Positions 28,799 through 38,182 of a stretch of 64,000 nt of DNA are shown in pieces (position 1 is the stretch's first letter; each line of letters starts with the position of its first letter). The stretch comes from Flavobacterium sp. AG291 (GTDB lineage: Bacteria; Bacteroidota; Bacteroidia; Flavobacteriales; Flavobacteriaceae), in the NCBI RefSeq assembly GCF_003350375.1, contig NZ_QQAR01000003.1, positions 248,001 to 312,000 of the forward strand, written 5' to 3'. The position numbers and the translations under genes are program-made. The notes below the pieces were generated by a model, which was given only the letters and a program-made list of their open reading frames with translations, had not been told where the DNA came from and did not search any database.

Positions 28799-30253
28799 AT
28801 GCCTATAATGTTAAACTACACACAAACTACTGCTTCACTTCCTCAAACGGAAATGAAGAAAAAAGAACCTGCTGGAAAATCGCAGAAAATAAATATCATA
28901 AAACAGTTGAAGGCACAACGCCGTAAACAAAGATTTGTAATGTCCGGAACATTTTTCCTACTGACAGGAGCTATTATAGCTGTCTTTTTTCTGAAAGATG
29001 AATTCGAACAATTAAATCTGGACAGATTATCAACAAATTGGGGTTTAGCCTTATTATTACTTACCGGTGTATTATTCCTGTTTCAAGCTTGCTTTTTCAT
29101 TTATAATATAATACTCTATTTTAGATATAAGCTCATTAAATCGGTTTCTGACGACCTGTTGCCGGTATGTACTGTAATTGTGCCAGCTTATAATGAGGGC
29201 AGATTGGTTTTCGATACTTTGGTTAGCCTTGCCAAAAGCAATTACCCTGAGGCTAAGCTTGAAATAATGGCTATAGATGATGGCAGTAAAGATGATACTT
29301 GGCAATGGATGCAACGTGCCAAAGCGGAACTGGGAGACAGGATATCGATTTGTCAACAACCGGAAAATAGAGGTAAACGTCACGCATTGTACCGTGGTTT
29401 TCAATCGGGAAGGGGTGATGTTTTTGTGACGGTAGATAGCGATTCTGTAGTAATGCACGACACCCTGCGCAATTTGGTGAGTCCTTTTGTTGCTAATAAG
29501 AATTGTGGCGCAGTTGCAGGAAACGTTCGTGTACTGAATAATAAGAAAGCCATTATCCCTAAAATGCTTAATGTTAGTTTTGCTATGAGCTTTGAGTTTA
29601 TGCGATCTGCCGAAAGTGCTTTGGGATCAGTAATGTGTACGCCGGGCGCACTGGCCGCCTACAGAAGAGATGCTGTGTTTAACTGTCTTGAAGAATGGAT
29701 AGATCAGAGTTTTATGGGACAACCATCAAACATAGGTGAAGATCGCGCAATGACCAATATGATACTTAAACAGGGACATCATGTAGTATTCCAGAAAAAT
29801 GCTGTTGTATTTACGAATGTTCCTGAAAAACTTAACGGATTATCTAAAATGTTTATACGATGGGGAAGGAGTAACATTAGGGAGAACATAATGATGTCAA
29901 AATTCATATTTGCTAAGTTTCGCGAGGGAAGCAGGATTGGAGCAAGACTTTTATTCATCAATCAACTTATAAGAATCATAATGGCCTATCCGCTGATATT
30001 GCTAATGCTCTTATTTGTTGCTACACATCCTTTACTTTTCTTGAGTTCTACTTTAGTAGGTATTTTGGTGTTCTCAAGCTTTTCGGTACTTTTTTATTCC
30101 AAAAAACACACTGTTAAAGGCGCTTTTTGGGCATATTCTTATAGTATACTTTACACGTTTTGTTTGTTTTGGATAACACCTTATGCCATTGCTACTATGG
30201 GACGAAGTGGATGGCTTACAAGAGAATTGGTGCAGGAAAAAAGTATTACATAA
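28799..30253 (+). CDS. Processive family 2 glycosyltransferase (hyaluronan/chitin-synthase-like)
   Basis: A 484-residue inner-membrane synthase. A cytoplasmic N-terminus (about 1-40, Lys-rich) precedes two membrane helices (about 43-62 and 80-103). The GT-A domain contains VPAYNEG, IDDGSKDDTW, VDSDSVV and the acceptor-site Asp in GEDRAMTN; the product-binding motif normally QxxRW is seen as MFIRWGRSNIREN. Two or more further helices close the C-terminus (about 390-470). This matches HasA/NodC-like enzymes that polymerise and export a polysaccharide, but the sugar cannot be inferred. Preceded by the GTGTRGAAA repeats and followed by a bidirectional terminator. Confidence 0.85.
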   Translation: MPIMLNYTQTTASLPQTEMKKKEPAGKSQKINIIKQLKAQRRKQRFVMSGTFFLLTGAIIAVFFLKDEFEQLNLDRLSTNWGLALLLLTGVLFLFQACFFIYNIILYFRYKLIKSVSDDLLPVCTVIVPAYNEGRLVFDTLVSLAKSNYPEAKLEIMAIDDGSKDDTWQWMQRAKAELGDRISICQQPENRGKRHALYRGFQSGRGDVFVTVDSDSVVMHDTLRNLVSPFVANKNCGAVAGNVRVLNNKKAIIPKMLNVSFAMSFEFMRSAESALGSVMCTPGALAAYRRDAVFNCLEEWIDQSFMGQPSNIGEDRAMTNMILKQGHHVVFQKNAVVFTNVPEKLNGLSKMFIRWGRSNIRENIMMSKFIFAKFREGSRIGARLLFINQLIRIIMAYPLILLMLLFVATHPLLFLSSTLVGILVFSSFSVLFYSKKHTVKGAFWAYSYSILYTFCLFWITPYAIATMGRSGWLTRELVQEKSIT

Positions 30254-30275
30254 ACTACACACTTTTATAAAGAAC

Positions 30276-30304
30276 AAGGGCTTACTCATTTTGAGTAAGC
30301 CCTT
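30276..30304. terminator. Bidirectional terminator between the GT2 gene and hutI
   Basis: AAGGGCTTACTCA (30276-30288) and TGAGTAAGCCCTT (30292-30304) form a perfect 13-bp stem between convergent genes. Confidence 0.8.
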
Positions 30305-30344
30305 CGTTTATTTGCCTTAACAGGATTGTTAAGGATTATAGGGA

Positions 30345-31580
30345 TTATATTGTTTTACCTTCTATGATTACGGTTTCAATAAGGTTACTCCCAAAGGCAT
30401 ACGGTAACTGATAATAAGAAGTTACCGGTTTTGTAATGATAAGATTAGCTCTTTTACCAATGGTAATACTACCATGTGTATCGCTTAATCCCATTGCGTA
30501 GGCTCCATTGATTGTAGCGGCATTAATAGCTTCTTCAGGAGTCATTTTCATTTTAATACAAGCTGTAGCTACAACAAGGTTCATATTACCTGATGGCGTA
30601 GTGCCCGGATTAAAATCTGTCGCCAGTGCCAATGGTAATCCTGCTTCAAGCATTTTACGGGCAGGAGTGTATGGAATACTGATGAAGAATGAACAGGTAG
30701 GCAGCGCTACCGGCATGGTATTACTATTTTTCAGGACTTCAATATCTTCGTCAGTAACAATTTCAAGATGATCTACACTTAGTGCATCATGCTTTACACA
30801 GGCTTTAATTCCGTTTATGGCTGTAAACTGGTTTACATGAATCTTGGCAGGCATACCATATTTTTTACCTGCTTCCATAATGTGTTCAGTTTCTTCTATT
30901 GAGAAATATCCTGTTTCAAGAAAAGCGTCAATATAATCTGCAAGTTTTTCCTCTGCTATTCTTGGTAGCATTTCATTTACTATAAGATCAATATAGCCAC
31001 TATGGTTTTCTTTATATTCGGCAGGGAAAGCATGCGCCCCTAAAAAAGTAGCTTTTATGGCTACAGGATATTCTTTCTTTAGTCGTTTTATAACGCGAAG
31101 CATTTTCAGTTCACCTTCAACGGTAAGTCCGTAACCTGATTTTATCTCAACAGCACCGGTTCCCTGTTTTATTACTTCCTCCAGACGGTGTTTCGACTGC
31201 TCATAAATATCATCTTCGCTGGTTTCGTTCAGTTTTTTTGCTGAGTTTAATATTCCTCCGCCACGATTGAAAATTTCTTCATAGCTAAGACCATTAATAC
31301 GGTCTACAAACTCTAGAACACGGTTCCCTGCATACACTATATGGGTATGGCTGTCGCACCAGGCTGGCAAAACTGCTTTTCCTTCGGCATCTATCACATT
31401 ATAACCTGAAATATCCGGACAGTTTTCCATTGTCCCGTAACCTGTTATCAGATTGTTTTCAATAGCAAGCCAGGCATTGTTAAGTAACGGTAGGCCAGCC
31501 ATTTCTTTTCCTGATATTTTTGCTATTCCTGCCTCACGAACCTGAAGTAATTCTTTGATATTTGTAATAAGGGTCTTCAT
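30345..31580 (-). CDS. hutI: Imidazolonepropionase
   Basis: Hydrolyses 4-imidazolone-5-propanoate to N-formimidoyl-L-glutamate, the substrate of HutG. 411 residues from the ATG at 31580; the codon just upstream is TTG. An amidohydrolase fold with the metal-binding CDSHTHIVYAGNR, KSGYGL, GAHAFPAEY, the metal His in MPAKIHVNQF, and the catalytic Asp in ATDFNPGT. Transcribed alone; the divergent neighbour is corA. hutH and hutU must lie elsewhere if the pathway is complete. Confidence 0.93.
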   Translation of the reverse strand: MKTLITNIKELLQVREAGIAKISGKEMAGLPLLNNAWLAIENNLITGYGTMENCPDISGYNVIDAEGKAVLPAWCDSHTHIVYAGNRVLEFVDRINGLSYEEIFNRGGGILNSAKKLNETSEDDIYEQSKHRLEEVIKQGTGAVEIKSGYGLTVEGELKMLRVIKRLKKEYPVAIKATFLGAHAFPAEYKENHSGYIDLIVNEMLPRIAEEKLADYIDAFLETGYFSIEETEHIMEAGKKYGMPAKIHVNQFTAINGIKACVKHDALSVDHLEIVTDEDIEVLKNSNTMPVALPTCSFFISIPYTPARKMLEAGLPLALATDFNPGTTPSGNMNLVVATACIKMKMTPEEAINAATINGAYAMGLSDTHGSITIGKRANLIITKPVTSYYQLPYAFGSNLIETVIIEGKTI

Positions 31581-31651
31581 CAATTAAACTTTTTGTAAAA
31601 ATAGAATGGATTTTAAAAAACTCCTATATTTATAATAAGAAATGCAATATT

Positions 31652-32734
31652 GTGAAGAGAATAAAATATAGTAAAGTACGCAGGGTGCAACCCTATAATT
31701 TTGAATACACTGGCGAGCATACTACCGACCCGGTAGAGATGCAGCTTTTTGTTTTTGATGAAGAAGGATATGAAGAATATAAAAATGTAGGGCTGGAACG
31801 GGTTTTTTCAGAATGTAAGGATGAACTTCAGATAAATGATACAAAGTGGCTTAATGTACATGGTTTACATGATGTAGAGCTTATTCAGAAAATTACGAGT
31901 TTTTTTAATGTAGAGCCCTATGTTGTGGGAGATATCATCAATACATCACGACGTACCCGTATTGAAGAATTTGGCGATGTTCTGTTCTTTAGCGTTAAAT
32001 CGGTTTTACCTGAAGAAGATAACGGAGCAATAAAAACCGAACAGATAAGCTTTTTGCTGAAAGACAATGTAATCGTTTCATTCCAGGAAAAGAAAAATGA
32101 TTATTTCTCTCATATCAGAGAGCGTATAAGGACTGGAAGCGGATTAGTCAGGAAAAAGAAGAATGATTACTTATTATATCTCATGCTGGATGCGATTATG
32201 GAAAATTTCTTCGTGACAATCGAGCGTTTTGAAGATAAGGTAGAGGCACTACATGACGGAAAGATAAGCGGAGGAGAAAATTTTATTACTGGGATTGAAA
32301 AAAGCCGAGATGAACTCAATTATATTAAAAGATCTATCAATCCTTTACGTGACGCTTTGTATAACCTCAAAAGCGCTAAAGACGAAGATGATGAGTATGA
32401 AACCATAAGGAAGTCTACACATGTGTTTTTTGCACGTCTGCATCAAAAATGCCTTGAGATGCTGGATCAAATCGATTATGACCTAACTTCTCTTGATAGT
32501 GCCTCAAACTTTCATTTTTCGGCACAAAGCCAACGAATGAACCAGATCATGAAGACGCTTACCATATTCTCGGTTATCTTTATGCCTCTCACCTTTATAG
32601 TTGGGGTATATGGTATGAACTTTGACAATATGCCTGAATTACGTACGGAAAACGGATATTTTTGGGTATGGGGTATAATGGTATTTACTACTATTTGCAT
32701 GGTTATTTATTTTAAAAGGAAAGACTGGTTTTAA
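31652..32734 (+). CDS. corA: CorA family magnesium/cobalt channel
   Basis: 360 residues starting with GTG at 31652. The large cytoplasmic funnel (about 1-300) has a long helix rich in charged residues. Two C-terminal membrane helices follow: the first ends in the selectivity motif YGMNFDNMPE and the second (about 335-352) ends KRKDWF. It assembles as a homopentamer importing Mg2+ across the inner membrane. The DUF1003 gene begins one base after its stop, so the two are probably co-expressed. Confidence 0.94.
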   Translation: MKRIKYSKVRRVQPYNFEYTGEHTTDPVEMQLFVFDEEGYEEYKNVGLERVFSECKDELQINDTKWLNVHGLHDVELIQKITSFFNVEPYVVGDIINTSRRTRIEEFGDVLFFSVKSVLPEEDNGAIKTEQISFLLKDNVIVSFQEKKNDYFSHIRERIRTGSGLVRKKKNDYLLYLMLDAIMENFFVTIERFEDKVEALHDGKISGGENFITGIEKSRDELNYIKRSINPLRDALYNLKSAKDEDDEYETIRKSTHVFFARLHQKCLEMLDQIDYDLTSLDSASNFHFSAQSQRMNQIMKTLTIFSVIFMPLTFIVGVYGMNFDNMPELRTENGYFWVWGIMVFTTICMVIYFKRKDWF

Positions 32735-32735
32735 T

Positions 32736-33428
32736 ATGAAATTTATAAGCGATATATCCGGAAAAGAATTTCCTAACAAAGAAAAAGTACCTGCAAAACT
32801 TGTACGTCAGCCTATACTTGATGAAATAAAAAAAGATGCGCCAAACTTTGATGATAGCTGCAGTCTGTCAATAGGAGAGCTTAATCAGTACCGGTCCAGA
32901 TATATAGCCGATTTTCTCAGGAAAGAAGTAGGCGAGCTCTCAGAAATGGAAACAAGGGTGATAGACTCGCTTAAAAATGATAAGTTATTGTCTGATAATC
33001 CGGATGATAGTGATAGTAATATTACTTTTGGTCAGCATGTTGCCGATAAAGTAGCTTCCTTTGGAGGAAGCTGGACTTTTATTATGCTGTTTGTTGGTTT
33101 CCTGTTGGGGTGGATAGGCCTGAATGTTTTTATACTGCTTAATAAAGGCTTTGATCCTTATCCGTTCATTTTGCTTAATCTTATTCTTTCGTGTGTAGCT
33201 GCATTACAGGCTCCTGTTATTATGATGAGCCAGAACCGCCAAAACGAAAAAGACCGCGAAAAAGCACAGAATGATTATATGGTAAACCTGAAGTCGGAGC
33301 TTGAGATACGTATGTTGCACGAAAAAATAGACCACCTGATAATGCATCAGGAGCAGTCGCTTATTGAGATACAGCAAATACAAATCGATATGATGAATGA
33401 TATTTTAGCGAGGGTAGAGAAGAAGTAG
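32736..33428 (+). CDS. DUF1003 membrane protein
   Basis: 230 residues. An N-terminal cytosolic region contains a paired-residue motif (SDISGKEFPNKEKV, SIGELNQYRS). The DUF1003 core follows: GSWTFIMLFVGFLLGWIGLN, a second helix FILLNLILSCVAALQAPVI, and the highly conserved MMSQNRQNEKDREKAQNDY, then a coiled tail (about 185-228). Function is not established; families with CorA neighbours suggest divalent-cation or membrane-potential homeostasis. It is one base downstream of corA. Confidence 0.85.
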   Translation: MKFISDISGKEFPNKEKVPAKLVRQPILDEIKKDAPNFDDSCSLSIGELNQYRSRYIADFLRKEVGELSEMETRVIDSLKNDKLLSDNPDDSDSNITFGQHVADKVASFGGSWTFIMLFVGFLLGWIGLNVFILLNKGFDPYPFILLNLILSCVAALQAPVIMMSQNRQNEKDREKAQNDYMVNLKSELEIRMLHEKIDHLIMHQEQSLIEIQQIQIDMMNDILARVEKK

Positions 33429-33429
33429 T

Positions 33430-33927
33430 TTACTCCAGTATCAGCTGCATAAAAGTAACATCAAGCCAGCGGCCAAATTTGAATCCTGCTTCCTTAAGGA
33501 ATCCTGTTTCCTTAAACCCGAATTGCTTATGAAATTCGATACTCGATTTATTATCGGCATCAATAACTCCTATCATGGAGTGAATGCCTTCTGTTTTTGC
33601 AATAGCAATTAAATCGGCCATTAAGATTTTACCGATACCCTTTCCCTGAAAATTATCGGAAACATATACGGAATGTTCTACAGTAAACTGATAACCTTTT
33701 TTAGGCTTAAAGATTCCGTAAGCGGCATAGCCGGCAACTTTATCGTCATACTCAGCGACAATTACTTTAAACCCGTCCTGTTGTCTTTCAGTAAACCAAA
33801 CCTGCATATCATCCATTGATTTAGGTTCGTAATCATATACCGCAGTACTATGCAGTATGTTATGGTTTACGATTTCCAGTATGGCAGGAAGGTCTTTTGT
33901 TTCGGCAGGGCGGGTAATTGTTTTCAT
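33430..33927 (-). CDS. GNAT acetyltransferase, Pat/phosphinothricin-acetyltransferase-like
   Basis: 165 residues from the ATG at 33927; an upstream TTG at 33933 is not preferred. The acetyl-CoA motif A is HSVYVSDNFQGKGIGKILM, followed by GVIDADNKSSIEFHKQFGF. The N-terminal HSTAVYDYEP and the C-terminal WLDVTFMQLIL match acetyltransferases of the phosphinothricin/methionine sulfoximine group, which probably acetylate amino-acid-like toxic compounds. Convergent with the DUF1003 gene with a 1-base gap. Confidence 0.85.
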   Translation of the reverse strand: MKTITRPAETKDLPAILEIVNHNILHSTAVYDYEPKSMDDMQVWFTERQQDGFKVIVAEYDDKVAGYAAYGIFKPKKGYQFTVEHSVYVSDNFQGKGIGKILMADLIAIAKTEGIHSMIGVIDADNKSSIEFHKQFGFKETGFLKEAGFKFGRWLDVTFMQLILE

Positions 33928-33960
33928 TTTCAAATATAAAGATTTATTATATGCTTTTTG

Positions 33961-34000
33961 GGGATTTCTCCACTCCGTTGCACTTCGGTTGAAATGACAT
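33961..34000 (-). repeat. Flavobacterial-type intergenic repeat fragment
   Basis: Read on the minus strand this is TGTCATTTCAACCGAAGTGC followed by AACGGAGTGGAGAAATCCCC. It resembles an intergenic sequence I recall in many copies in flavobacterial genomes (TGTCATTTCGACCGAAG...GGAGAAATC). Only one copy is seen here, so the repeat status rests on recall rather than on this window. Confidence 0.35.
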
Positions 34001-34006
34001 CAAATA

Positions 34007-34039
34007 AAAAAGGCCATTCACTTTTAGCGAACGGCCTTT
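34007..34039 (-). terminator. Terminator of fumC (minus strand)
   Basis: AAAGGCC-ATTC and GAA-CGGCCTTT pair with one mismatch. On the minus strand the stem is followed by a run of Ts. It lies about 20 bases beyond the fumC stop. Confidence 0.7.
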
Positions 34040-34057
34040 GTATAATAGTGAAGGATC

Positions 34058-35455
34058 TTATTTCAGTGACCCTACCATGTCTTCCGGTTTAACCCAGGCA
34101 TCAAAATCTTCAGGGGTTACATAACCTAAACGTACCGCCTCATCTTTCAGGGTAGTTCCGTTTTTGTGCGCTGTCTGAGCGATCTCAGCAGCTTTGTAGT
34201 AACCAATCTTAGTATTAAGTGCAGTAACAAGCATCAAAGAGTTGTCAACCAATTCTTTGATACGTTTGTAATTTGGCTCGATACCTTGTGCGCAGTGCTC
34301 GTCGAAAGATACACATGCATCACCAAGAAGTGTAGCCGACTGAAGGAAGTTAGCTGCCATTAACGGTTTAAATACGTTTAGCTCATAGTGACCTTGCGTA
34401 CCACCGATAGTAATAGCCACGTCGTTACCCATTACCTGAGCACATACCATTGTAAGTGCTTCACACTGTGTAGGGTTCACTTTACCTGGCATGATAGACG
34501 ATCCCGGCTCATTTTCAGGGATAAGGATCTCTCCAATTCCTGAACGCGGACCTGAAGCCAGCATACGGATATCGTTAGCAATTTTATTTAGGGAAACAGC
34601 AAGTTGCTTAAGTGCTCCGTGAGTTTCAACAATAGCATCGTGAGCTGCAAGTGCCTCAAATTTGTTTTCAGCTGTTACAAATGGATGCCCTGTAAATTTA
34701 GCGATGTACTCAGCTACTTTTACATCATATCCATCAGGAGTGTTAAGTCCTGTGCCTACAGCAGTACCACCAAGAGCAACTTCGGCAAGGTGAGCAAGGG
34801 TATTTTTAACAGATTTAAGTCCGTAGTTAAGTTGTGCCACATAACCTGAAAGTTCCTGCCCAAGAGTTAGGGGAGTAGCATCCATTAAGTGTGTACGGCC
34901 AATTTTTACCACATTCATATATTCCTGTGATTTAGCCTTAAGTGTATCACGTAGTTTTTCAACTCCCGGGATAGTAACTTCTACAACAGCTTTGTAAGCC
35001 GCAATGTGCATACCTGTTGGGTAGGTATCGTTAGAAGACTGCGATTTGTTCACATCGTCGTTAGCTTTTAGTACAGGCTCGCCTTCACCAATTTTACCTC
35101 CGGCAAGAACCTGAGCTCTGTTAGCGATAACTTCGTTAAGATTCATGTTACTTTGCGTTCCTGAACCTGTTTGCCATATTACAAGAGGAAACTCACTGTC
35201 TAGTTTACCGGCAAGAATCTCGTCGCAAACCTGTCCGATAGCATCACGCTTTTCAGCGGAAAGTACGCCAAGGTCGTGGTTAGCATAAGCAGCCGCTTTT
35301 TTAAGGTAAGCAAAACCTTGTATAATTTCTTTTGGCATAGAACCTGAAGGTCCTATTTTAAAATTGTTTCTTGAACGTTCAGTTTGAGCACCCCAGTATT
35401 TATCTGCAGGTACCTTTACTTCACCCATGGTGTCTTTTTCAATCCTGTATTCCAT
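34058..35455 (-). CDS. fumC: Class II fumarate hydratase
   Basis: Hydrates fumarate to L-malate in the TCA cycle. The 465-residue length is standard. It shows [18 protein letters not shown], the site-A histidine segment [16 protein letters not shown], and the superfamily signature [11 protein letters not shown] with the mobile catalytic serine loop. The N-terminus [20 protein letters not shown] is typical. Monocistronic: own terminator downstream and a possible -7 box at 35545-35552 upstream. Confidence 0.96.
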   Translation of the reverse strand: MEYRIEKDTMGEVKVPADKYWGAQTERSRNNFKIGPSGSMPKEIIQGFAYLKKAAAYANHDLGVLSAEKRDAIGQVCDEILAGKLDSEFPLVIWQTGSGTQSNMNLNEVIANRAQVLAGGKIGEGEPVLKANDDVNKSQSSNDTYPTGMHIAAYKAVVEVTIPGVEKLRDTLKAKSQEYMNVVKIGRTHLMDATPLTLGQELSGYVAQLNYGLKSVKNTLAHLAEVALGGTAVGTGLNTPDGYDVKVAEYIAKFTGHPFVTAENKFEALAAHDAIVETHGALKQLAVSLNKIANDIRMLASGPRSGIGEILIPENEPGSSIMPGKVNPTQCEALTMVCAQVMGNDVAITIGGTQGHYELNVFKPLMAANFLQSATLLGDACVSFDEHCAQGIEPNYKRIKELVDNSLMLVTALNTKIGYYKAAEIAQTAHKNGTTLKDEAVRLGYVTPEDFDAWVKPEDMVGSLK

Positions 35456-35544
35456 TTTCAGAATGTTTTATTGTTGTATTTGTTCGTTGTTAGGTAAAAG
35501 CCTTCTAATTGTGTGTATATGTGAATGGCAATTATAAAGCCTGC

Positions 35545-35552
35545 CAAAAATA
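35545..35552 (-). promoter_or_regulatory. Candidate -7 box for fumC
   Basis: TATTTTTG on the minus strand about 90 bases upstream of the fumC ATG; no -33 partner at the usual distance. Confidence 0.3.
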
Positions 35553-35617
35553 AGCATTATAAGCAGGTTTAAAAAATGATTTTCCAAATAATTTATATTG
35601 ATTTTAGCTTACAGTTG

Positions 35618-35648
35618 TTGGTTAAAATAAATATTCGCCCTATATTTG
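35618..35648 (+). promoter_or_regulatory. Strong Bacteroidetes promoter for the 53-residue membrane protein
   Basis: TTG (35618-35620) and TATATTTG (35641-35648) are separated by 20 bases, matching both elements of the Bacteroidetes promoter. The predicted start (about 35655) lies some 20 bases before the ATG at 35674. Confidence 0.6.
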
Positions 35649-35673
35649 GGGCTGAATTCAAACAATCAGAAAA

Positions 35674-35835
35674 ATGGAATTTACACAATATTTAGGTTTC
35701 TTAGCTTTTCTTACTATCATCTCAATCGGTTTTTGGTTAATGATGTTCCTTGTTCCTTTTGTACTTTACTGGGTAACAGGTGGTGCTATTGAACTTGTTA
35801 AAGAAAGAAATGCTCAGAAAAAAGATAAAGAGTAA
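35674..35835 (+). CDS. Small single-span membrane protein (53 residues)
   Basis: An ATG at 35674 opens a 53-residue frame ending in TAA at 35833-35835. A short polar start (MEFTQY) is followed by a long hydrophobic stretch (about 7-38) with a central Pro in FLVPFVLYW, which may make one bent or two short membrane passes. A charged cytoplasmic tail ends KERNAQKKDKE. Support for a real gene: a promoter with both consensus elements, positioned about 20 bases upstream, and a clear terminator 20 bases downstream. No family recognised. Confidence 0.7.
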   Translation: MEFTQYLGFLAFLTIISIGFWLMMFLVPFVLYWVTGGAIELVKERNAQKKDKE

Positions 35836-35855
35836 TCCTTATTTTTTTCCAATAT

Positions 35856-35889
35856 AAAAACGCCCTGATTATATAATCAGGGCGTTTTT
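35856..35889. terminator. Bidirectional terminator between the small gene and bphP
   Basis: AAAAACGCCCTGATTA (35856-35871) and TAATCAGGGCGTTTTT (35874-35889) form a 16-bp perfect stem between convergent genes. Confidence 0.85.
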
Positions 35890-35905
35890 ATTTGAGCTAT
35901 GTTTT

Positions 35906-38173
35906 CTAATTATTTGCAGGGAAATACATGCTTATGGTAGTTCCTTCTCCTAAGGTACTCACAGCTGTTATGTATCCATGGTGGTTCTGCATTATCTTTT
36001 TGCAAAGAGCAAGCCCAACTCCGGAACCCTTATATTCTGATGCAGCATGCAGCTTGGTAAAAATATTAAAGATAGACTCTGAAAACTGGGGCTCAAAGCC
36101 AATACCATTATCACTAAAGTGAATTACATTGTAAAATCCTGTGTCTTTACCGTTATATGTCATTGGAACAGGACTTGCAGTAATGTTTATCTCAGGATTT
36201 CTGTCTTCTGCAGTATATTTTACGGAATTACTTATGAGATTCGAAAACAGCTGTTTTATAAGGAAAGGTATTCCTTTAACTACAGGAAGCTCTTCATAAT
36301 TAATAACTGTAGACTTTTCGTTTATCGTTTCACTCATTTCTTCTTTAAGCTCCTTAACAATCCTGTTGAGATCAACTTCTTCAAAAGCATCATCAGAATG
36401 TTTTAGTCTCGTATATTTCAGGATGTCTATAAGTAGCGTTTGCATTCTTCCTGCAGAAGCATTCATTCTTAATATAGCGTCATGAACATTTTCCGGTATT
36501 TCAGTTTCTTTGCTTAGTATTCTGGAAGAAATGATCTGTATTTTTCTTAACGGTTCCTGAAGATCGTGTGTGCTAATCCAGTTAATGTTTTCCAACTCCG
36601 AATTCGTTTCTTTCAGAAGCTCGCTCAGTTTACGGTATTTTTCTTCTTCCTGACTAATTATAAGTAGATTAATTTGTCGCTGAAGACTGTTAGCATAGGT
36701 AGCGGCCGTCACGATTTCGGGTTGTAACCAGGGTTTGCTTGTACAGCTTACGGTTTCTTTCCAGAGCTTAAAGGAGTTACGAGGTGAAAGTCCGTTTTTA
36801 TCTTTTACAATAGCTTTGTTTGGATCTCCGGCCCAGTTTACTTCTGTTTTAGTTTCAGGTCTGAACCATAGAATGCAGTTATTGCTGTCCATATCCAGTG
36901 AATGGTAAATAAGTCCGGATGTCTGTCCACACATATCAAGCTTGTTTGGCAGGTAATCTACAAGTTTATCGGTATAAAATGAACCGTTATTAGTGTATGT
37001 GGCAAGCCAATTGGCCATATCCTGTATTTCATCATCGGTTGGTGTAATTCCATTTTTATAAATACCACCATTAAATACAATAGCTACACCAGCTGCATTG
37101 CAAAGCTGAAGTATGCCATCTTTTTTTACAAGATCATTAAATTTACCCTCATCTTTACCTGTAAGGGAAAAGGTGTTTATTTTCTTTAGCTCTTCGTTAG
37201 TCTTCCGTGATACCTCATATTCTTCATTAGACTGTCTAAGGTCAATCTGAGAAGTAATAAAATGGCCTTGCAACTGTGCTGCCAGTCTAATCTCAGGAGT
37301 GAGGTTCTTGGGAGAGTAATGATGGCAGGCAATCAGGCCCCATAATTTCTTTTTATATATAAGAGATATTGTTAATGTTGCGCCAACCCCCATATTGTGT
37401 AGGTACTGAACATGTATGGGTGAAGTGCTTCGAAGGATTGAAAGACTAAGGTCGAGATTCTTATCCCGAGTATCATCAATTGTATATATCGGTACAGGAG
37501 TATAGTTGATGTCTGCGATGAGTCTTAATAGGTTCTTCATATACAGTTCCCTTGCCTGAGGCGGAATATCCGTATGAGGATAATGCAATCCTAAAAAGGG
37601 TTCAAGATCATCTCTTACGCTTTCGGCAAATACTTCTCCATTATAATCTTTATCAAAGCGATATATCATTACCCTGTCATAGCCGGTAATTTCACGGGTA
37701 CCGTTAGCTACTAGCTGGCAAAGTTCTTTAAGCGTATGGGTATCGTGCATGTAAAGCAGGAACTGGGATGTCTGGTCATATACCTCACTAATATTACGAT
37801 CCTGAGTATTTACCGGTTCTGCTTCTATAATATATATACTTCCGCTTTTATGTACTGTACACTGAAAAGTCTTGTGTTCTATAGTAAGCCTATGCAAAGT
37901 AGATGAAAGCATCTGGTCCTTACTAATATAATCTTTTAGGCTGTTTAAAGAATCTGTACCAAAAAAGTCCTCAAACTTTTTATCCAATAGTTCTTTATAG
38001 GGTATGCCTATATATTCTTCACAATTGGCGCTGCAAAAGTCAATGGTGAAAGTATCTTCCTTAAGACCAATTAAAAAGCCGTGAGGCTGGATGCTACCCG
38101 GAATATGGATAGGTTCCTGTTCACAATTGGTAAGGTTTACGATATCACGGTTTACAATATCCTTTATCTTCAT
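35906..38173 (-). CDS. bphP: Bacteriophytochrome histidine kinase
   Basis: A 755-residue red/far-red photoreceptor kinase. Domains in order: PAS_2 (about 17-125), GAF (about 140-310), PHY (about 325-500), HisKA (about 525-595) and HATPase_c (about 635-750). Cys17 (NCEQEPIHIPGSIQPHG) is the biliverdin-attachment cysteine of bacteriophytochromes. GAF shows YPHTDIPPQAREL and the chromophore-contacting LWGLIACHHYSP. PHY has the tongue motif PRNSF. The phospho-acceptor is His536 in STHDLQEPLRKI; ATP motifs include DNGIGFEPQ and GSGVGLALC. There is no fused receiver, consistent with the single-domain regulator encoded first in the same operon. Confidence 0.95.
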   Translation of the reverse strand: MKIKDIVNRDIVNLTNCEQEPIHIPGSIQPHGFLIGLKEDTFTIDFCSANCEEYIGIPYKELLDKKFEDFFGTDSLNSLKDYISKDQMLSSTLHRLTIEHKTFQCTVHKSGSIYIIEAEPVNTQDRNISEVYDQTSQFLLYMHDTHTLKELCQLVANGTREITGYDRVMIYRFDKDYNGEVFAESVRDDLEPFLGLHYPHTDIPPQARELYMKNLLRLIADINYTPVPIYTIDDTRDKNLDLSLSILRSTSPIHVQYLHNMGVGATLTISLIYKKKLWGLIACHHYSPKNLTPEIRLAAQLQGHFITSQIDLRQSNEEYEVSRKTNEELKKINTFSLTGKDEGKFNDLVKKDGILQLCNAAGVAIVFNGGIYKNGITPTDDEIQDMANWLATYTNNGSFYTDKLVDYLPNKLDMCGQTSGLIYHSLDMDSNNCILWFRPETKTEVNWAGDPNKAIVKDKNGLSPRNSFKLWKETVSCTSKPWLQPEIVTAATYANSLQRQINLLIISQEEEKYRKLSELLKETNSELENINWISTHDLQEPLRKIQIISSRILSKETEIPENVHDAILRMNASAGRMQTLLIDILKYTRLKHSDDAFEEVDLNRIVKELKEEMSETINEKSTVINYEELPVVKGIPFLIKQLFSNLISNSVKYTAEDRNPEINITASPVPMTYNGKDTGFYNVIHFSDNGIGFEPQFSESIFNIFTKLHAASEYKGSGVGLALCKKIMQNHHGYITAVSTLGEGTTISMYFPANN

Positions 38174-38182
38174 AAATTATAA

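Noticed and set aside
33931-33938. TATATTTG (minus strand) next to the GNAT start
   Set aside because: A start site 6-7 bases on would fall at or after the ATG, so it is unlikely to drive the gene as annotated.
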